Below, one piece after another: positions 49,781-63,335 of a stretch of DNA of 64,000 bases. The position numbers and the translations under genes were made by a program. Positions within the stretch are counted from its first letter, which is position 1; each line of letters starts with the position of its first letter. Origin of the DNA: Phycomyces blakesleeanus NRRL 1555(-) (lineage: Eukaryota; Mucoromycota; Mucoromycetes; Mucorales; Phycomycetaceae); the NCBI RefSeq assembly GCF_001638985.1, contig NW_017265135.1, positions 3,645,158 through 3,709,157 of the forward strand, read 5' to 3'. The notes beneath the pieces were generated by a model. It worked only from the letters and a program-made list of their open reading frames with translations. It had not been told where the DNA came from and did not search any database.

Positions 49781-51543
49781 TCACGTGTCACCATTATCAC
49801 GTATGTTATGGGCGAATGCGGCTTTGGCCAGTTTCTGGTAATAGACACTGGACGGTGGGTTCTTTCAATGGTTTGGTCCTGCAGTGAGCCGTGACAGGTG
49901 GTACCAGACTTGTGGACATTGATGTTGATGGTAAGTTGACCAAGTGACATGTCTCGAGGGACAGGAGTGGTCCCTCAGATTTCTTGGGAGATCTTATTCT
50001 CAATACCCCTAATTTTATTTTGTCTCTTAAATAATTAATATGTCTACCTACATTGTCACCTCAGAAATGTCTGTCACCCACTAAAAATTAAACTTCTTTC
50101 CTTTAATTTTATACACTTCTCTATTGCTAATATTTATATACAATATTTTTTATTACATTTTTATTAGATTTCATTATTATACTATTATTATATTTTTTAC
50201 TTTACTTCACTACATCATTATTATATTATTACGTTACTTCTATTTTATCTCACTATATTTTTACTTTATCTTTATTAAATTACTATATTTTTACTATACT
50301 TTTATTTTATCTTCTTTATATTTTTCTATTCTACTTCTACTATCAATACCAGTTACATGTAGTAAAATTTTTCACTGGACTTTCTTTTCTTTTTATTAAC
50401 AAATTATTTTAACCAAACATTTTGTTTATAAAAGAAACAACCTTTTCAATCAATAAAATCATCATTCTATCTTTGATCTTATTTATTTTTGTCTGTTATT
50501 ATCATTATTTTTCATTCATACATGGTGTTTTTGTTCTTTAGAGTGTTGTCTGTCAATCTTAATACATTTCATTTCTCCGTTTTCTCTTTTCTGTATTTCT
50601 CAAACTTTGTTGTTGTCACAATTTTCTTTTTATCTTCTTCCTATTTTTCTTACCTGTCTGGCACTAATTCTTATCTATCAAATTACCTATTTTTTCTATT
50701 CTTATTATATTCTTTTTTTTGTATTTTGTAACACTGCAAAAGGAGGGTGGATTCAGTCAAATTTTATTTTTTGAATTTTGGAAAAATTTGAAAAAATATT
50801 TCAAACACCATCGTTTTTCAATATTTTTTTTCTTGAGATGTGAATTAGCAATTCTTTTTGATTATATTAAATAAACACAGATACAAACACAAATATTTAT
50901 TAATTAGGCAATAAATTGCACAATTGTCTTAAAAAATATATGTTTCAATTAACTTGGCAGAAAAATAAAAAATAAAAATAAAATATTAAATGTTAAATGT
51001 AGTATTTAATTATTTTTCTGAAAAAAAAACTTGTTGTTACAGATGCACCTAATTTAGATTCAATAATATTTTTATTGCATCGCAAAAAATACCAAATTTT
51101 ATTAGAATATAATAATGTATGATATATGACTTATTTTTAATAAGAAAGTATATCAAAAAAAATTGAAAAAAAGAGCAAGAATTGATGTCATAAAAAAATA
51201 CAAGAAAAAGAAAATCCAAAAAAGGCCACTTGCCAAAATGAGCGAGAATTGATGTCATGTTAAAAAAACACAAAAGAGAAAAACTACGCCATTATATTAG
51301 TGATTATTAAATTGAAGCCCCATTAATAATCAGCCATACTTTTTTTAAGAAAAGATCACTGTATCAAAATTCATTTGTAATTCTTACTAATAGGGATGAT
51401 AAGCTCAATGCAGTCAATGACATAGTGAACAAGATATACAACTCATTATTAATGACAAAAATAAAAGGCATATAAAAGATAAAAACAAAATATAGTATAC
51501 ACCTCTTTATTATTTTATTATTATTAATATTATTCTTACTGTT
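49781..51543. other. Spacer left of element B
   Basis: 49781-50030 is more GC-rich than its surroundings and unidentified. Near 50425-50480 there is another TATAAAAG...AATAAAATC arrangement, possibly a further LTR. The rest is AT-rich without a gene. Confidence 0.45.
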
Positions 51544-54487
51544 ATGAATTCTACAACTAAAACCTACACTGTTATGTGTACATGTTCATCATGTACCAAT
51601 AATGCAATTGGTGGAATTTTGCAAAATGCACAGACCTTTAAGCGTCATAATAATGCTGATAAGTTATTAGACATTGGCCCAAAAAATCGAGGTAAATGAC
51701 ATTTGAGTAGTACGCGCATTACTGGATAAATTGTAATCTAATATTTTTTTTGTTAATTATCAGTTAATACAGAAGTTGTCGAAGAAGAGACAGACGTTGA
51801 GATGGTAGATGTATCTGAAACATCGATTGATTGTGAGTATAAAATTTCTTTTTAATAAATCATAATTTAGATAGCTAATAGTCTGGTTTTACTATAGATG
51901 AAGACAATTATTCTATTGTATCAGCCGAAACTACCGTACAGAGTATATCTTTTTTGAGAGAAGACGAGATTTTTCAATTTGAAGAGTCTGATGTTGAGAC
52001 AACATCATTGGCTTCTGACAATGACGATCCTGATTCAAGCGATGAGTCTGAAAATGAGAGCAAAGTCGAGGTTGTCAGTGTTAAAAATTTTGAAGACATG
52101 GTTGCTTCCGGTATGCATACATTTAAAAAAGAAATATACATAAATTGTATTACAAATAATTAACAGAAATACTTGCCTTTGTAGTTGCTTCTTTGAAAAT
52201 TCATTAAATGTCTCAAATAAGCCAATTCATGACTCTATTTGGCGTTATCTTTCAGGCATTTTACTTGGTCCAAGCAGGTGGAACTGCTATGCTAAAATTC
52301 TTTTACCACCTTCTTGTTGCCTTTGAGAAGAATACTGATCTCCCGCTCACTGTTGATGTGTTAAAGACTATGACTGGATTCAATTTTATGACAAAAAGCA
52401 TTGTCAAATACACCATCTGCAATAAGTGTTTTGCAATTTACCTACCAGGCAATTGCCAACCAAATTGCACATTCGAAAAATACACAACCACACCACCAAC
52501 ATACTGCGGAAATTCTCTTTTCTCTGACACCAAAGCTGATCGCGCTGTCCCTCTCATGGTTTTCCCATACAACTCGCTCAAGAATGCATTGGCACAGCAT
52601 TTCGCCAAACCTGGGTTCGAGCATCAAATCGTTCAATGGAGATCGAGGAAAACCGTAAACAGTACCTTGTTGGACGTCTATGATGGTGCAATGTGGTCTG
52701 AGCTCCTTGATGAAGATGACGAGCCTTTTGTGAATCACAACCATTCTTTGATGTTAACATTGAATGTGGATTGGTTTCAACCATTTGAGGGTCGTACACA
52801 TGCAAGTGGGGCCTTGTACCTGTCAATGAACAACCTGCCTAGGGAAGAAAGAATGAAGCCAGAAAACATTATCCTTGTCGGTGTCATGCCTGGTCCAAAG
52901 GAAGCGAAGATCAACCAGATGAACAACTTCTTGGAACCTCTGGTAGACGAGCTGGTAGAGTTATACGGCGGCATAACTATGAAAACTCCAGAGTTCCCCA
53001 ATGGTACTAGTATCCGCGCTGCTCTTATGTGTGTTGCTTGCAACATACCTGCTGCAAGAAAGACTGCTGGATTTACAGGATTTGCAAGTACAAACGCCTG
53101 TCACATATGCAAGCATCATTTCATTGTTGTTGCTGGAACAAGTAAGATCAATTATTCTGGATTCGATCATGAGAACTGGGTCTCCCAAACAAAAGAGGAA
53201 AATGCAACCGAAGCTGAGATGTGATTCTGTGCAGAATCTGATGCAGAGAGAGCTGTTTTGGAGAAGCAGCATGACACCCATTTTTCCAAGTTGCATCGCC
53301 TACACTACTTTGATCCCATCCAATACACGATTTTTAATCCCATGCACAATTTGTTTCTTGGGACAGCAAAGCATATGATCAGTGCTTGGAAAGACCTGAG
53401 GTATCTCCCAACTGCTGTTCTTGTCCGTATGCAACGTCTTGCTGATGATATTCTTGTTCCTCCTGGGTATGCCATTTTATCAACAAAGATTGAATCTGGT
53501 TTCCCGTATATGAAGGCAGACGAGTTGTGATCGTGGTGTCTGATTTATTTGTTGGTGGTACTAAAAGATGCTTTGCCTGAAGACGACTAAAAAAACTGGA
53601 CTCTCTTTGTAAAAGCATGCTGAAAGTTGACCGGTCCTTCAGTCACATATTCAGAAATTGACAGTGCACACCAGCTCCTTGGAGAATTTGAAAAAGAATG
53701 CAAGATTCTTTATGGAAAGAGTAGCATCACGCCAAATATGCATTTGCATATGCACTTGCATGAGTCGATGCTTGACTTTGGTCCAGTGTATGCATTCTGG
53801 TTATGTAGCTTTGAGAGATACAATGGCAAGTTGAAGAACATAAAGATGAACTGCAGAAATGGTCTTGAGGTTACATTTATGAGAGTATTCCTAGAAAAGG
53901 CATTTATCAGCACTTTCCTACATGCATATTCTACCAACCTTTTGCTGCCAATGATACAGTTTCTCGAGAGTGTTGCTCAAGTTATGTTGGTATCTGCTCT
54001 CTTGCCCCTCCCTTGCCTGGAGAATGGTCATCCACCTGTACTGGCATTCAACCTCCCAATATTTCTGCAAGCTGCCACAAATCCATGATACAATGTCACC
54101 AGAAGTGAGGCCTTGCCCCCAACCACTTTGTCAATCAAACTACAGCCTTTGATTATGATGAAGAATGCTCACTATCAGTGGTTATTTGAATTCGATGTCA
54201 AGACTTACCAGAGTACAAGTGTTTCCTTCTATGTGGTAGGGAGAATCCCGATTGGTGAGGATGTGTTTGTGAACAATTGGATTCAAAAGGTGAAAAAGAT
54301 TTCGTTGCTGGGGCAAGAGTACTGCAGTGGTGAAAAGAAGAAGCACGGGTCTTTTGTAAGGGTTTTGTGTCTTGAGAGAACAAATGACAATGTATCTGAA
54401 TTCTCTGGTCAAATAGAGTATTTATTTACTTATACCATCAAGATCAGTGGAGTCAAAAGAGTGTCAACATTCGCATTCATCAAATAG
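51544..54487 (+). pseudogene. Tnp2/Plavaka-like transposase, element B
   Basis: The first exon (from 51544) encodes the zinc-binding N-terminus CTCSSCTNNAIGG ... TFKRH. Acidic exons follow (about 51764-51829, 51900-52110). The main exon has ICNKCFAIYLPG, NVDWFQPFEG, ENIILVGVMPGPKEAKINQM, ARKTAGFTGFASTNACHIC and FNPMHNLFLGTAKHM, colinear with element A. Stops near 53222, 53528, 53588 and 53616 and a frameshift after 54088 break it. The two elements are related but clearly diverged, so they are separate families or old insertions. It faces the second gene at 55297-56380. Confidence 0.75.
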
Positions 54488-55296
54488 TTTCCCGCCTACC
54501 AGTCCAGTCATCACCAGCTGTTAGTTGAACAAGGCCTAGAGTTGTGGGAGAAGGGGTACATGGAAGAGAGTTCTTCATGCATTGTTTCAGTGCATCGTCT
54601 ACATTCATGCTTTGCGTTGGCTACTTATAAAATGCAAAGTGAGATGCAAAAACGCCTTGTCATTCCACTGCCTAGAAAAGTAGTCACATAAAAATAAATA
54701 AAAAAATACAGTCTATTTAATATAAATATAAATAATTATAATACGAGTTTTTTTACTGTAAAAAGATTTATCCTTATTTATCTCTTTATTTTTATTAAGT
54801 TTTACTATTACTTCTTTATTAAGTATTTAAAAGAGCAATAGTAAATTATATTACCAGTTTTTTTAACTATTAACGAATAGTAAAAACTATTATTTATTTC
54901 TCTTGCTTTTATTAATAATATAAAAGACAAAATACTTGTGTATTTAATACCCAACATTTACTATTTTCTTAGCCTTTATTACATATTCTTGCTAATATTA
55001 ATATTATAATTTCCAATAAAAAAACAAGGATAAAACAATCAGGGTTATATAATTAAATAATTGCCTTGTATATATATTTTTTTATTAATTGGCTCTAAAA
55101 TAAAATAATAATTTATTATTTTGATTTTTGATTTTTGATTTTGTATTTTTCTTTTTCATTTTATTTATATATTAATTGTTTCTCATCTTGACAATACTGC
55201 CTGATTATATTTTACTACTTCACCCCACATCATTCAACACAATCAATAAAAATCATTAAAGTACTATATGCACTTTGTAAATAAAATAATGATTTA
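54488..55296. other. AT-rich spacer between the two genes of element B
   Basis: Convergent 3' region of the transposase and the second gene; no gene seen. Confidence 0.5.
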
Positions 55297-56380
55297 TTAT
55301 TGGTGTGTGTGAATCCAAGCAGCAACACATGCCTTTTTTTCATTCGATAACTCAGTGTTTCTCAAAATAATTGGATAGACAGAATTGCCAATGACGCCTG
55401 GTCCCTTGTTAGCAAGTCTCTGTTTCTTCAAAACAGTAAAGTATTCATCCACCTGCATTATAATATAAATACTTTTGAGTTAGAAGTATAAAAAAAATAA
55501 CTTTTATCATGAGGGCCTTACCAAGGGATGTCTATTTCTAAGAGTATATCTAGTTTTATTTTTCTCCTCATCTGACTCAATATCAGACAGCAGTGTCATA
55601 GTCCAGAAGGTCAACGACAGTCTCACCAAACTTAGACTCAAGGTTTTTCTTGTTAGCTAAGTGAATTGCCTTGTAGTCTGCAAGAATCTGAAAAAAAATT
55701 AAAATAGTTTACACAAAAACTGTTGACTATACTTACATTTCTCTTTCTGGACTGGCATTGAGAAATCCAATTTTGTTGAGCTATCTTTTCTGGCAAAGCT
55801 TTTGCCCTTTGAAGCATATATGAAATATGTCTTCGGGTTTTCTCTTCCACAACTGCAGACAAAACAGACTTTACTTCAGCTTGCTGATGTGTGTAGCTCT
55901 GCACTACATCAGCAATGGGACGGTTGGATGTTAAGAAGGCGCCCTCAATGACTGTTAATGGCATTGTTGCCAGAACTGCTCGTGTTTGAGAATGGATCAA
56001 TATCTGCAAAATATAATGTAAGCAACTTTGCAATATTCTATTACTAGTATATATCCTACCGAAACCATTGGAAGGCAATACTTTATATATTCTCCTGTAG
56101 TAAGAGCCTGACCAATGGGACTATGGTTTGGATTGTTATTCTGGCCATTGGTTGCTTCCATGTTGTGGTAGACCTTCTCCAGAAGTGAATGAGATTCATT
56201 CAGCTGGGTGCTCATGGTGGACAAAGTGGACAGGACAGTACCATCTAGCTCTGCACTAACTGTCAAGCTGGGAAGAATTTCCTGTTGTCTTGTGCTTGCT
56301 GCTGTCCCAGCAGTTTGTTGAACAGACTTTTTTGTAGTTGTCTTTTTCGTTTTTTTGGTTTGCTGCGTATTAGAAGACAT
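55297..56380 (-). pseudogene. Second gene of Tnp2-like element B (unknown function)
   Basis: Exons read 56380-56060 (107 codons), 56003-55737 (89 codons), 55687-55522 and 55452-55297 (52 codons). All splice sites are phase 0, as in the partner gene of element A (93, 102, 62 and 54 codons). The third exon is 166 nt, one base off, and shifts frame before LSDIESDEEKNKTRYTLRNR, so this copy is probably broken unless the base is a sequencing error. The N-terminus is Lys/Thr/Gln-rich with a helical segment (STLSTMSTQLNESHSLLEKV), and the third exon holds an acidic patch. No known domain is recognised. The shared intron pattern and position beside the transposase argue for homology with 40377-41505. 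Confidence 0.6.
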
Positions 56381-57199
56381 GAATTGAGATATTTAAGGCT
56401 AAAGAAAGAAATTGAAACAATGTGAATACTTTAATAATTAGAGTTGGGTTTCTTTAAAATAATAAAATAAATAAAATAAATCAAAACATATGTAAAGATG
56501 GAAAGTAAGACACCAAAAGATTATTTTTCTGATGATGCTCTTTATAGCATTCTGATCTCTATATTATACTTTTCTTTATAAGCCGACTTGGAAAGACATT
56601 TGTAATAGCTTACATTCATTATAAAGATGTGAGAGATTATGATTTAGTATGTAATGTCTTGTCTCAATTGGGATGGGTTGAATGACTTTCAATTTGTTCA
56701 ATTGATTCTATCAGTTTCTCAGGGTCAACGGTCATAAAATTATAATTTTGAATTTCTCCCATTTTTTTTGGAATTTTTTCCTTCTTCTTCTTTACTTCTT
56801 TCTTAATGTCTAACATAGTAAGCATCAACTCACATCAAAGTTTCAAGACCTAATCATCTTGTTGTATTTATTCTAGCATAATACTCTATGCTTTAAAACA
56901 CCAAGTCCTTTTTAACTGCCTCAAAAATAACAATAAAAAAGTAATAAAAATATACTGAATATTTATTGACGATTTATATATTAATTATTCTGTTCAGATT
57001 TTTCTGGCCTGTTAACAAAAACATATATCTCGGGAGAGTTTACAAAATAGTATGTTATATAAATATTAACGTACACCTTCCAGATACAACTTGTATTTAT
57101 TATTTTTCTTATGTATATCATACACTCTATAGTCACTGGTCTTTATCTCGGTCCTCTTTTTTGATTATATACCGACTTTTATTCTCTACCAGCAGACAA

Positions 57200-57500
57200 G
57201 TAAGTAAATAATCATTCTATTTCTTTGTATGTAATTCTAATGAAAAGAAATTATTTTATAGATAATATTTCCATTTCCTGCATGCCGCCTCTTCTACTGT
57301 ATTGAATAATTGGTAAGCAAAAAATTGTCTGATACTCTTTATTTTATTCTAATAAAAGATTATATTTTATAGACAATGTCATTGTATTTTCTGCTTGCCA
57401 CCTCTTCTGTTTTCTGAACTGTCTGGTAAGCAAATCAAAGTCTTATTTACTTTGCATTGCATTAACAAAAGTTATTATTTTTTATAGACAATATTACTAT
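57200..57500 (+). repeat. 113-bp tandem repeat with splice-like signals
   Basis: GTAAGT or GTAAGC occurs at 57200, 57313 and 57426, exactly 113 bp apart, each followed by TTTTATAG about 60 bp later and a ~50-bp block ending in a G. The blocks contain stops in all copies, so coding is not supported. Confidence 0.8.
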
Positions 57501-58309
57501 AATTGAGACATTTAACTAAAACGTTGATATACCTATCTTTGTGTTAAAGACATCCATCTGTTCTCGTGTTTAACTTTATTGTAATTATATTCATATTTTT
57601 TAAATAATCTGTTGCTCTCAAATAAATATACCTAGACCATTCTTTCTAATCTACCCTATAATTATTTTTTATAAAAGTAAACAAACAGGCCAAAAAAGCA
57701 TGACACAGCAAGCAACAGAATACAGTAGGGGTCAATTGCACCAGGGGTGGACCAATAGATATACAAAAGAAATAATACAATATCTACTAAAATAAATGAT
57801 GGCATCATGAGTGTGATGTTTCTATCCAATTGCAGCAGGAGACGATTAGTGATGTAGACAAATAGAAATAGCTAGAAACAATAAAATTTTTTTTTCAAAC
57901 CAATAAAAACCTTTAAAATGACCCATAAACCTCTAAATCTTGACTAAATCTTGACCTAATCTTGACCAAATCTCTTCTTTAACAACCCATATATAGTAAT
58001 AAAAAGATGTTGAATGTTATGCACTGTATTTAAAAAAAAACCCAAAACCAATATAAAATAAAAAATCTGTGGTCTGACAAAAGTGCGTCTATATTTTCAC
58101 AACCAAAATATATCACATAAAAGTATATTACACTTTTTCTTTTTGTGTTCCTAAAATTAAGTATACTAATTGTATTCATTTAGTTCACGAATTTTAAAAA
58201 ATTGGCATCATAAATTCCGATCGAATTCATGCTGAATTTTATTCATTCAGACAGTATTTAGTCAAGATTTAATATACTGAATTGGCCGTCCTTTTGCAGT
58301 GGCTAATAA
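57501..58309. other. AT-rich spacer, no gene seen
   Basis: One more balanced segment, AGTAGGGGTCAATTGCACC to GGGGTGGACC (57725-57755), may be transposon debris. Nothing else recognised. Confidence 0.4.
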
Positions 58310-59440
58310 TTATCAATCTGATATATATATAAGTCAATGATCACCGATCTGATATATATATAAGTCAATGATCGCCAATCTCATATATATATATAAGCAG
58401 ATGATTGCCAATCTGGTATATATATATAAGCAGATGATTGCCAATCTGGTATATATATAAGTAGATAATCGCCAATCTCATACATATATAAGTAGATGAT
58501 CGCCAATCTCATACATATATAAGTAGATGATCGCCAATCTCATATATATATATAAGCAGATGATTGCCGATCTGGTATATATATAAGTGGATAATCGCCG
58601 ATCTCATACATATATATAAGTAGATGATAGTCAATCTGATATATATATAATCTAATTACAGTTAATCTCATATATATACAAATAGATAACAGTCAATTTT
58701 ATATATGTATAAGTGGATAACAGTTAATCTGATATATATATAAGTTGTTAACCACCAATCAGATATATATATAAGCTGATAATAGTTGATCTGATATATA
58801 TATAAGCTGTTGACCGCCAATTGGGTATATATATAAGCTGATAACAGGTTATCCACACTATATATAAATATATGATACTCAATCTGATATATATAAGCTG
58901 ATGATAGTCGATCTGATATATATATAAGCTGTTGTCCGCTAATTGGGTATATATATAATCTGATGACAGGTGATCTGCACTATATATAAATATATGATAT
59001 CCAATCTGATATATATATAAGTGGATCACAGCCAATCTGGTATATATATAAGCTGTTTACCACCAATCTAGTATATATATAAGCTGTTGACCACCAATTG
59101 AGTATATATATAAGCTGATGACAGAGGATGTACACTATATATGAACATATGATATCCAATCTGATATATATATAAGCTGTTGTCCGCCAATTGCATATAT
59201 ATATAAGCTGATGACAGGTGATTTGCACTATATATAAATATATAATATCCAGTCTGATATATATATAAATAGATCACAGCCAATCTGATATATATATAAG
59301 TGGATAACAATCAATCTCATATATATATTAGCTGAATACTACCAATCTAGTATATATATAAATAAATGATATCTGATCTGATATATATGTAAATCAATAA
59401 CAGTCAATCTGTATTATATATATATATTTATCACATCCAA
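58310..59440. repeat. Minisatellite array 1, ~30-bp period
   Basis: Degenerate units of the form ATCTGATATATATATAAG plus a 10-14-bp variable part (often CAGATGATTGCCA). Reading frames rich in Tyr-Ile on - are by-products of the TATATA core and are not annotated as genes. Confidence 0.95.
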
Positions 59441-59711
59441 TTTACTACTTATATAAGTTAATAAAATGTAATATATAATCAATATTAGCCAATAACATTT
59501 GATTTATTACTAATATTAGTCTATAACATCTTATCTATCTCTGATATTAGTCAATACCATTGGATCTATCACATTATATATATTCACACTTGTCAATATC
59601 CAAGTCATATCCGATCATCTCGTCAAATATAAGTTACATACTCTAATCATATTTAATCTTTAATTTTATATATATTTACAACTCTTTTATAATCTTTATA
59701 TATATATATAT
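58490..59711 (+). repeat. ~1.2-kb direct duplication, copy 1
   Basis: Nearly identical to 61356-62577 at a constant offset of 2,866 bp; covers most of array 1 and ~270 bp of non-array flank. Confidence 0.9.
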
Positions 59712-60360
59712 AATATATAAATACATCAAAATTATAATTAATATTAATAAGTTGACTTATTTATATATTTTTTTATTGATCTACATAATAATATTTTGAT
59801 TTTTATAAGAAAATTAGTAAAAAAATATGAAAATTAATTTTTATTAATTCTGTATTTGCTCTATACATATTTTGATACTTTTATATTATACTACTAAATT
59901 TTCTTTATATAGCAAAAAAAAATTAAAATTTATTACTTAGTAAGAATTTGAACTTTCATTAGAAGAGATATATTTAATTATTGTCGGAACGGCTTTTTGA
60001 TAGTTTAGGATTAAATGTTTTTCCATGCCAAGCTTTTACATAGTTACTATTTATATAACCTATCTTCCCACACTAAAAATGCCAAGACTTCTCACGCTAA
60101 TTATATTCAGACTAACCAAAAAAGGAAATTTTTCCAGAAAAAAGCTATTCTTTAGCATTTTTTTCCACGAATTCAGCTGTATTGTTTACGTAGATCATTT
60201 ATGCGAGATTATGCATGATTATGCACGTTATATAACAAGTATAGCCAAAAGTTGCCAACTTTTTTTAGTAATGCATTTGTATTATTTATGTTACGCAAAT
60301 ATGCATAATGACATATGTTACACAAACTTTCTTTTGTTATATTTTTTATAGGTGTTTCTA
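59712..60360. other. Spacer between the satellite arrays
   Basis: AT-rich, no gene. A reading frame at 60025-60351 has no recognisable content. Confidence 0.5.
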
Positions 60361-60363
60361 TAC

Positions 60364-60411
60364 AACTATGCAAGATTATGCAAGATTATGCAAGATTATG
60401 CAAGATTACGT
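60364..60411. repeat. Short tandem repeat
   Basis: ATGCAAGATT-type 11-bp units repeated four times, just before the second satellite array. Confidence 0.85.
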
Positions 60412-62306
60412 AAGCTGATAACAGCTGATCTGATATATATATAAGTAAATATTAGTCAATCTCATACATATATAAGTGGATGACAACCGATTTCATATAT
60501 ATATAAGCTAATAATTATCAATCTGGTATATATATAAGTCAATGATCACTGATCTCATATATATATAAGTATATAATTGCCAATCTGGTATATATATAAG
60601 CAGATGATTGCCGATCTCATATATATATATAAGCAGATGATTGCCAATCTGGTATATATATAAGTAGATGATTGCCGATCTCATACATATATAAGCAGAT
60701 GATTGCCAATCTCATATATATATATAAGCAGATGATTGCCGATCTGGTATATATATAAGTAGATAATCGCCAATCTCATACATATATAAGTAGATGATCG
60801 CCAATCTCATACATATATAAGCAGATGATTGCCGATCTCATATATATATATAAGCAGATGATTGCCAATCTGGTATATATATAAGCAGATGATCGCCAAT
60901 CTCATATATATATATAAGCAGATGATTGCCGATCTGGTATATATATAAGTAGATAATCGCCAATCTCATACATATATAAGTAGATGATCACCAATCTCAT
61001 ACATATATAAGTAGATGATCGCCAATCTCATATATATATATAAGCAGATGATTGCCGATCTGGTATATATATAAGTGGATAATCGCCAATCTCATACATA
61101 TATAAGTAGATGATCGCCAATCTCATACATATATAAGCAGATGATTGCCGATCTCATATATATATATAAGCAGATGATTGCCAATCTGGTATATATATAA
61201 GTAGATGATCGCCAATCTCATATATATATATAAGCAGATGATTGCCAATCTGGTATATGTATAAGTAGATAATTGCCAATCTCATACATATATAAGTAGA
61301 TGATTGCCAATCTGGTATATATATAAGTAGATGATTGCCGATCTCATACATATATAAGTAGATGATCACCAATCTCATACATATATAAGTAGATGATCGC
61401 CAATCTCATATATATATATAAGCAGATGATTGCCGATCTGGTATATATATAAGTGGATAATCGCCGATCTCATACATATATATAAGTAGATGATAGTCAA
61501 TCTGATATATATATAATCTAATTACAGTTAATCTCATATATATACAAATAGATAACAGTCAATTTTATATATGTATAAGTGGATAACAGTTAATCTGATA
61601 TATATATAAGTTGTTAACCACCAATCAGATATATATATAAGCTGATAATAGTTGATCTGATATATATATAAGCTGTTGACCGCCAATTGGGTATATATAT
61701 AAGCTGATAACAGGTTATCCACACTATATATAAATATATGATACTCAATCTGATATATATAAGCTGATGATAGTCGATCTGATATATATATAAGCTGTTG
61801 TCCGCTAATTGGGTATATATATAATCTGATGACAGGTGATCTGCACTATATATAAATATATGATATCCAATCTGATATATATATAAGTGGATCACAGCCA
61901 ATCTGGTATATATATAAGCTGTTTACCACCAATCTAGTATATATATAAGCTGTTGACCACCAATTGAGTATATATATAAGCTGATGACAGAGGATGTACA
62001 CTATATATGAACATATGATATCCAATCTGATATATATATAAGCTGTTGTCCGCCAATTGCATATATATATAAGCTGATGACAGGTGATTTGCACTATATA
62101 TAAATATATAATATCCAGTCTGATATATATATAAATAGATCACAGCCAATCTGATATATATATAAGTGGATAACAATCAATCTCATATATATATTAGCTG
62201 AATACTACCAATCTAGTATATATATAAATAAATGATATCTGATCTGATATATATGTAAATCAATAACAGTCAATCTGTATTATATATATATATTTATCAC
62301 ATCCAA
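60412..62306. repeat. Minisatellite array 2, ~30-bp period
   Basis: Same units as array 1. The left ~950 bp is more homogeneous (GATGATTGCC(A/G)ATCT alternating with TATATATATAAG); the right part is the duplicated copy of array 1. Confidence 0.95.
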
Positions 62307-62577
62307 TTTACTACTTATATAAGTTAATAAAATGTAATATATAATCAATATTAGCCAATAACATTTGATTTATTACTAATATTAGTCTATAACATCTTAT
62401 CTATCTCTGATATTAGTCAATACCATTGGATCTATCACATTATATATATTCACACTTGTCAATATCCAAGTCATATCCGATCATCTCGTCAAATATAAGT
62501 TACATACTCTAATCATATTTAATCTTTAATTTTATATATATTTACAACTCTTTTATAATCTTTATATATATATCTAT
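61356..62577 (+). repeat. ~1.2-kb direct duplication, copy 2
   Basis: Copy of 58490-59711. The two diverge only at the ends (in the TATATA tract near 62577). Confidence 0.9.
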
Positions 62578-62631
62578 ATATATGTTGAATGGCAACGGAG
62601 ATATTATGATTTTAACCGAAAATGTTTAAAT

Positions 62632-62704
62632 GTTGTTGCGTAGCTCAAGTGTTATCGCGTTATGTTTTGGTTCTGAGCACCCCTGTTCGACCTTACGCGG
62701 TAGC
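62632..62704 (+). pseudogene. Degenerate tRNA-like sequence
   Basis: TAGCTCAAGTGTTATCGCG resembles an A box/D arm and CTGTTCGACC a B box/T arm at roughly tRNA spacing, but the T and anticodon stems do not pair. An LTR start lies about 30 bp downstream. It may be an old tRNA or a tRNA-derived element. Confidence 0.3.
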
Positions 62705-62734
62705 ATTCTTTTATTTCGATTTTTTGCGTCGTTT

Positions 62735-62800
62735 TGTTGTTCCCAATCTGGGTTGGTCTTCCTTTTGCTATAGTAAAGTCAAAAGGTCAAACCAACTGGG
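62735..62800 (+). mobile_element. LTR remnant related to 47570-47976
   Basis: TGTTGTTCCCAATCTGGG and the next ~45 bp match the start of the LTR at 47976 (reverse strand); similarity then fades. Confidence 0.65.
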
Positions 62801-63335
62801 GATCAAGGAGTATATGTAAAATCAAAGATAGGATAAAAGATACTTTTTATGGATATGAATTGAATTGTCATATATAGTTTTCTAAACTAATACTGCGCAT
62901 TATCTGTATTAGCTATTATATTATATTTAAATAAAAGGAAAGTCATTATACTTTGGTTAATGCTCAGAAAGATATTACTGCGCATAAAGAGGTATTGTGG
63001 TTAATTATTTTCAGATTGTATGGATTTATCAAAATAATGTCTGACAGTTTTTTTTTTGTAATAAAACAACAGTATAATACTACTGTTATGAGTTTTCTTC
63101 TTTTAATAATTTGTTTATTAAATTAAAGAGGTGTAAAGGAAAAGTGTGTTTATATATTAAGGGAAGGTTTGTGATTGCTTGTTATAATAAGACTATTATA
63201 AAAGTTAAAATCTCAAGAAATAAAATATAAATAGAGATATTATAGTTCTAGAGTATATTTTTTATTATAGTATAGCAAACAAAAAAATTAATATAAAATA
63301 AACTATTTAGCTGAAGTATAAAATGAACATTTAGT

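Noticed and set aside
49806..50003. Coding gene in the GC-richer patch after LTR arm 2
   Set aside because: Overlapping frames on the same strand, neither with known motifs; more likely transposon debris.
58668..59310. Overlapping minus-strand frames rich in Tyr and Ile, repeated at 61534-62176
   Set aside because: Direct product of TATATATATAAG satellite units; no start context, no domain, and open in several frames.
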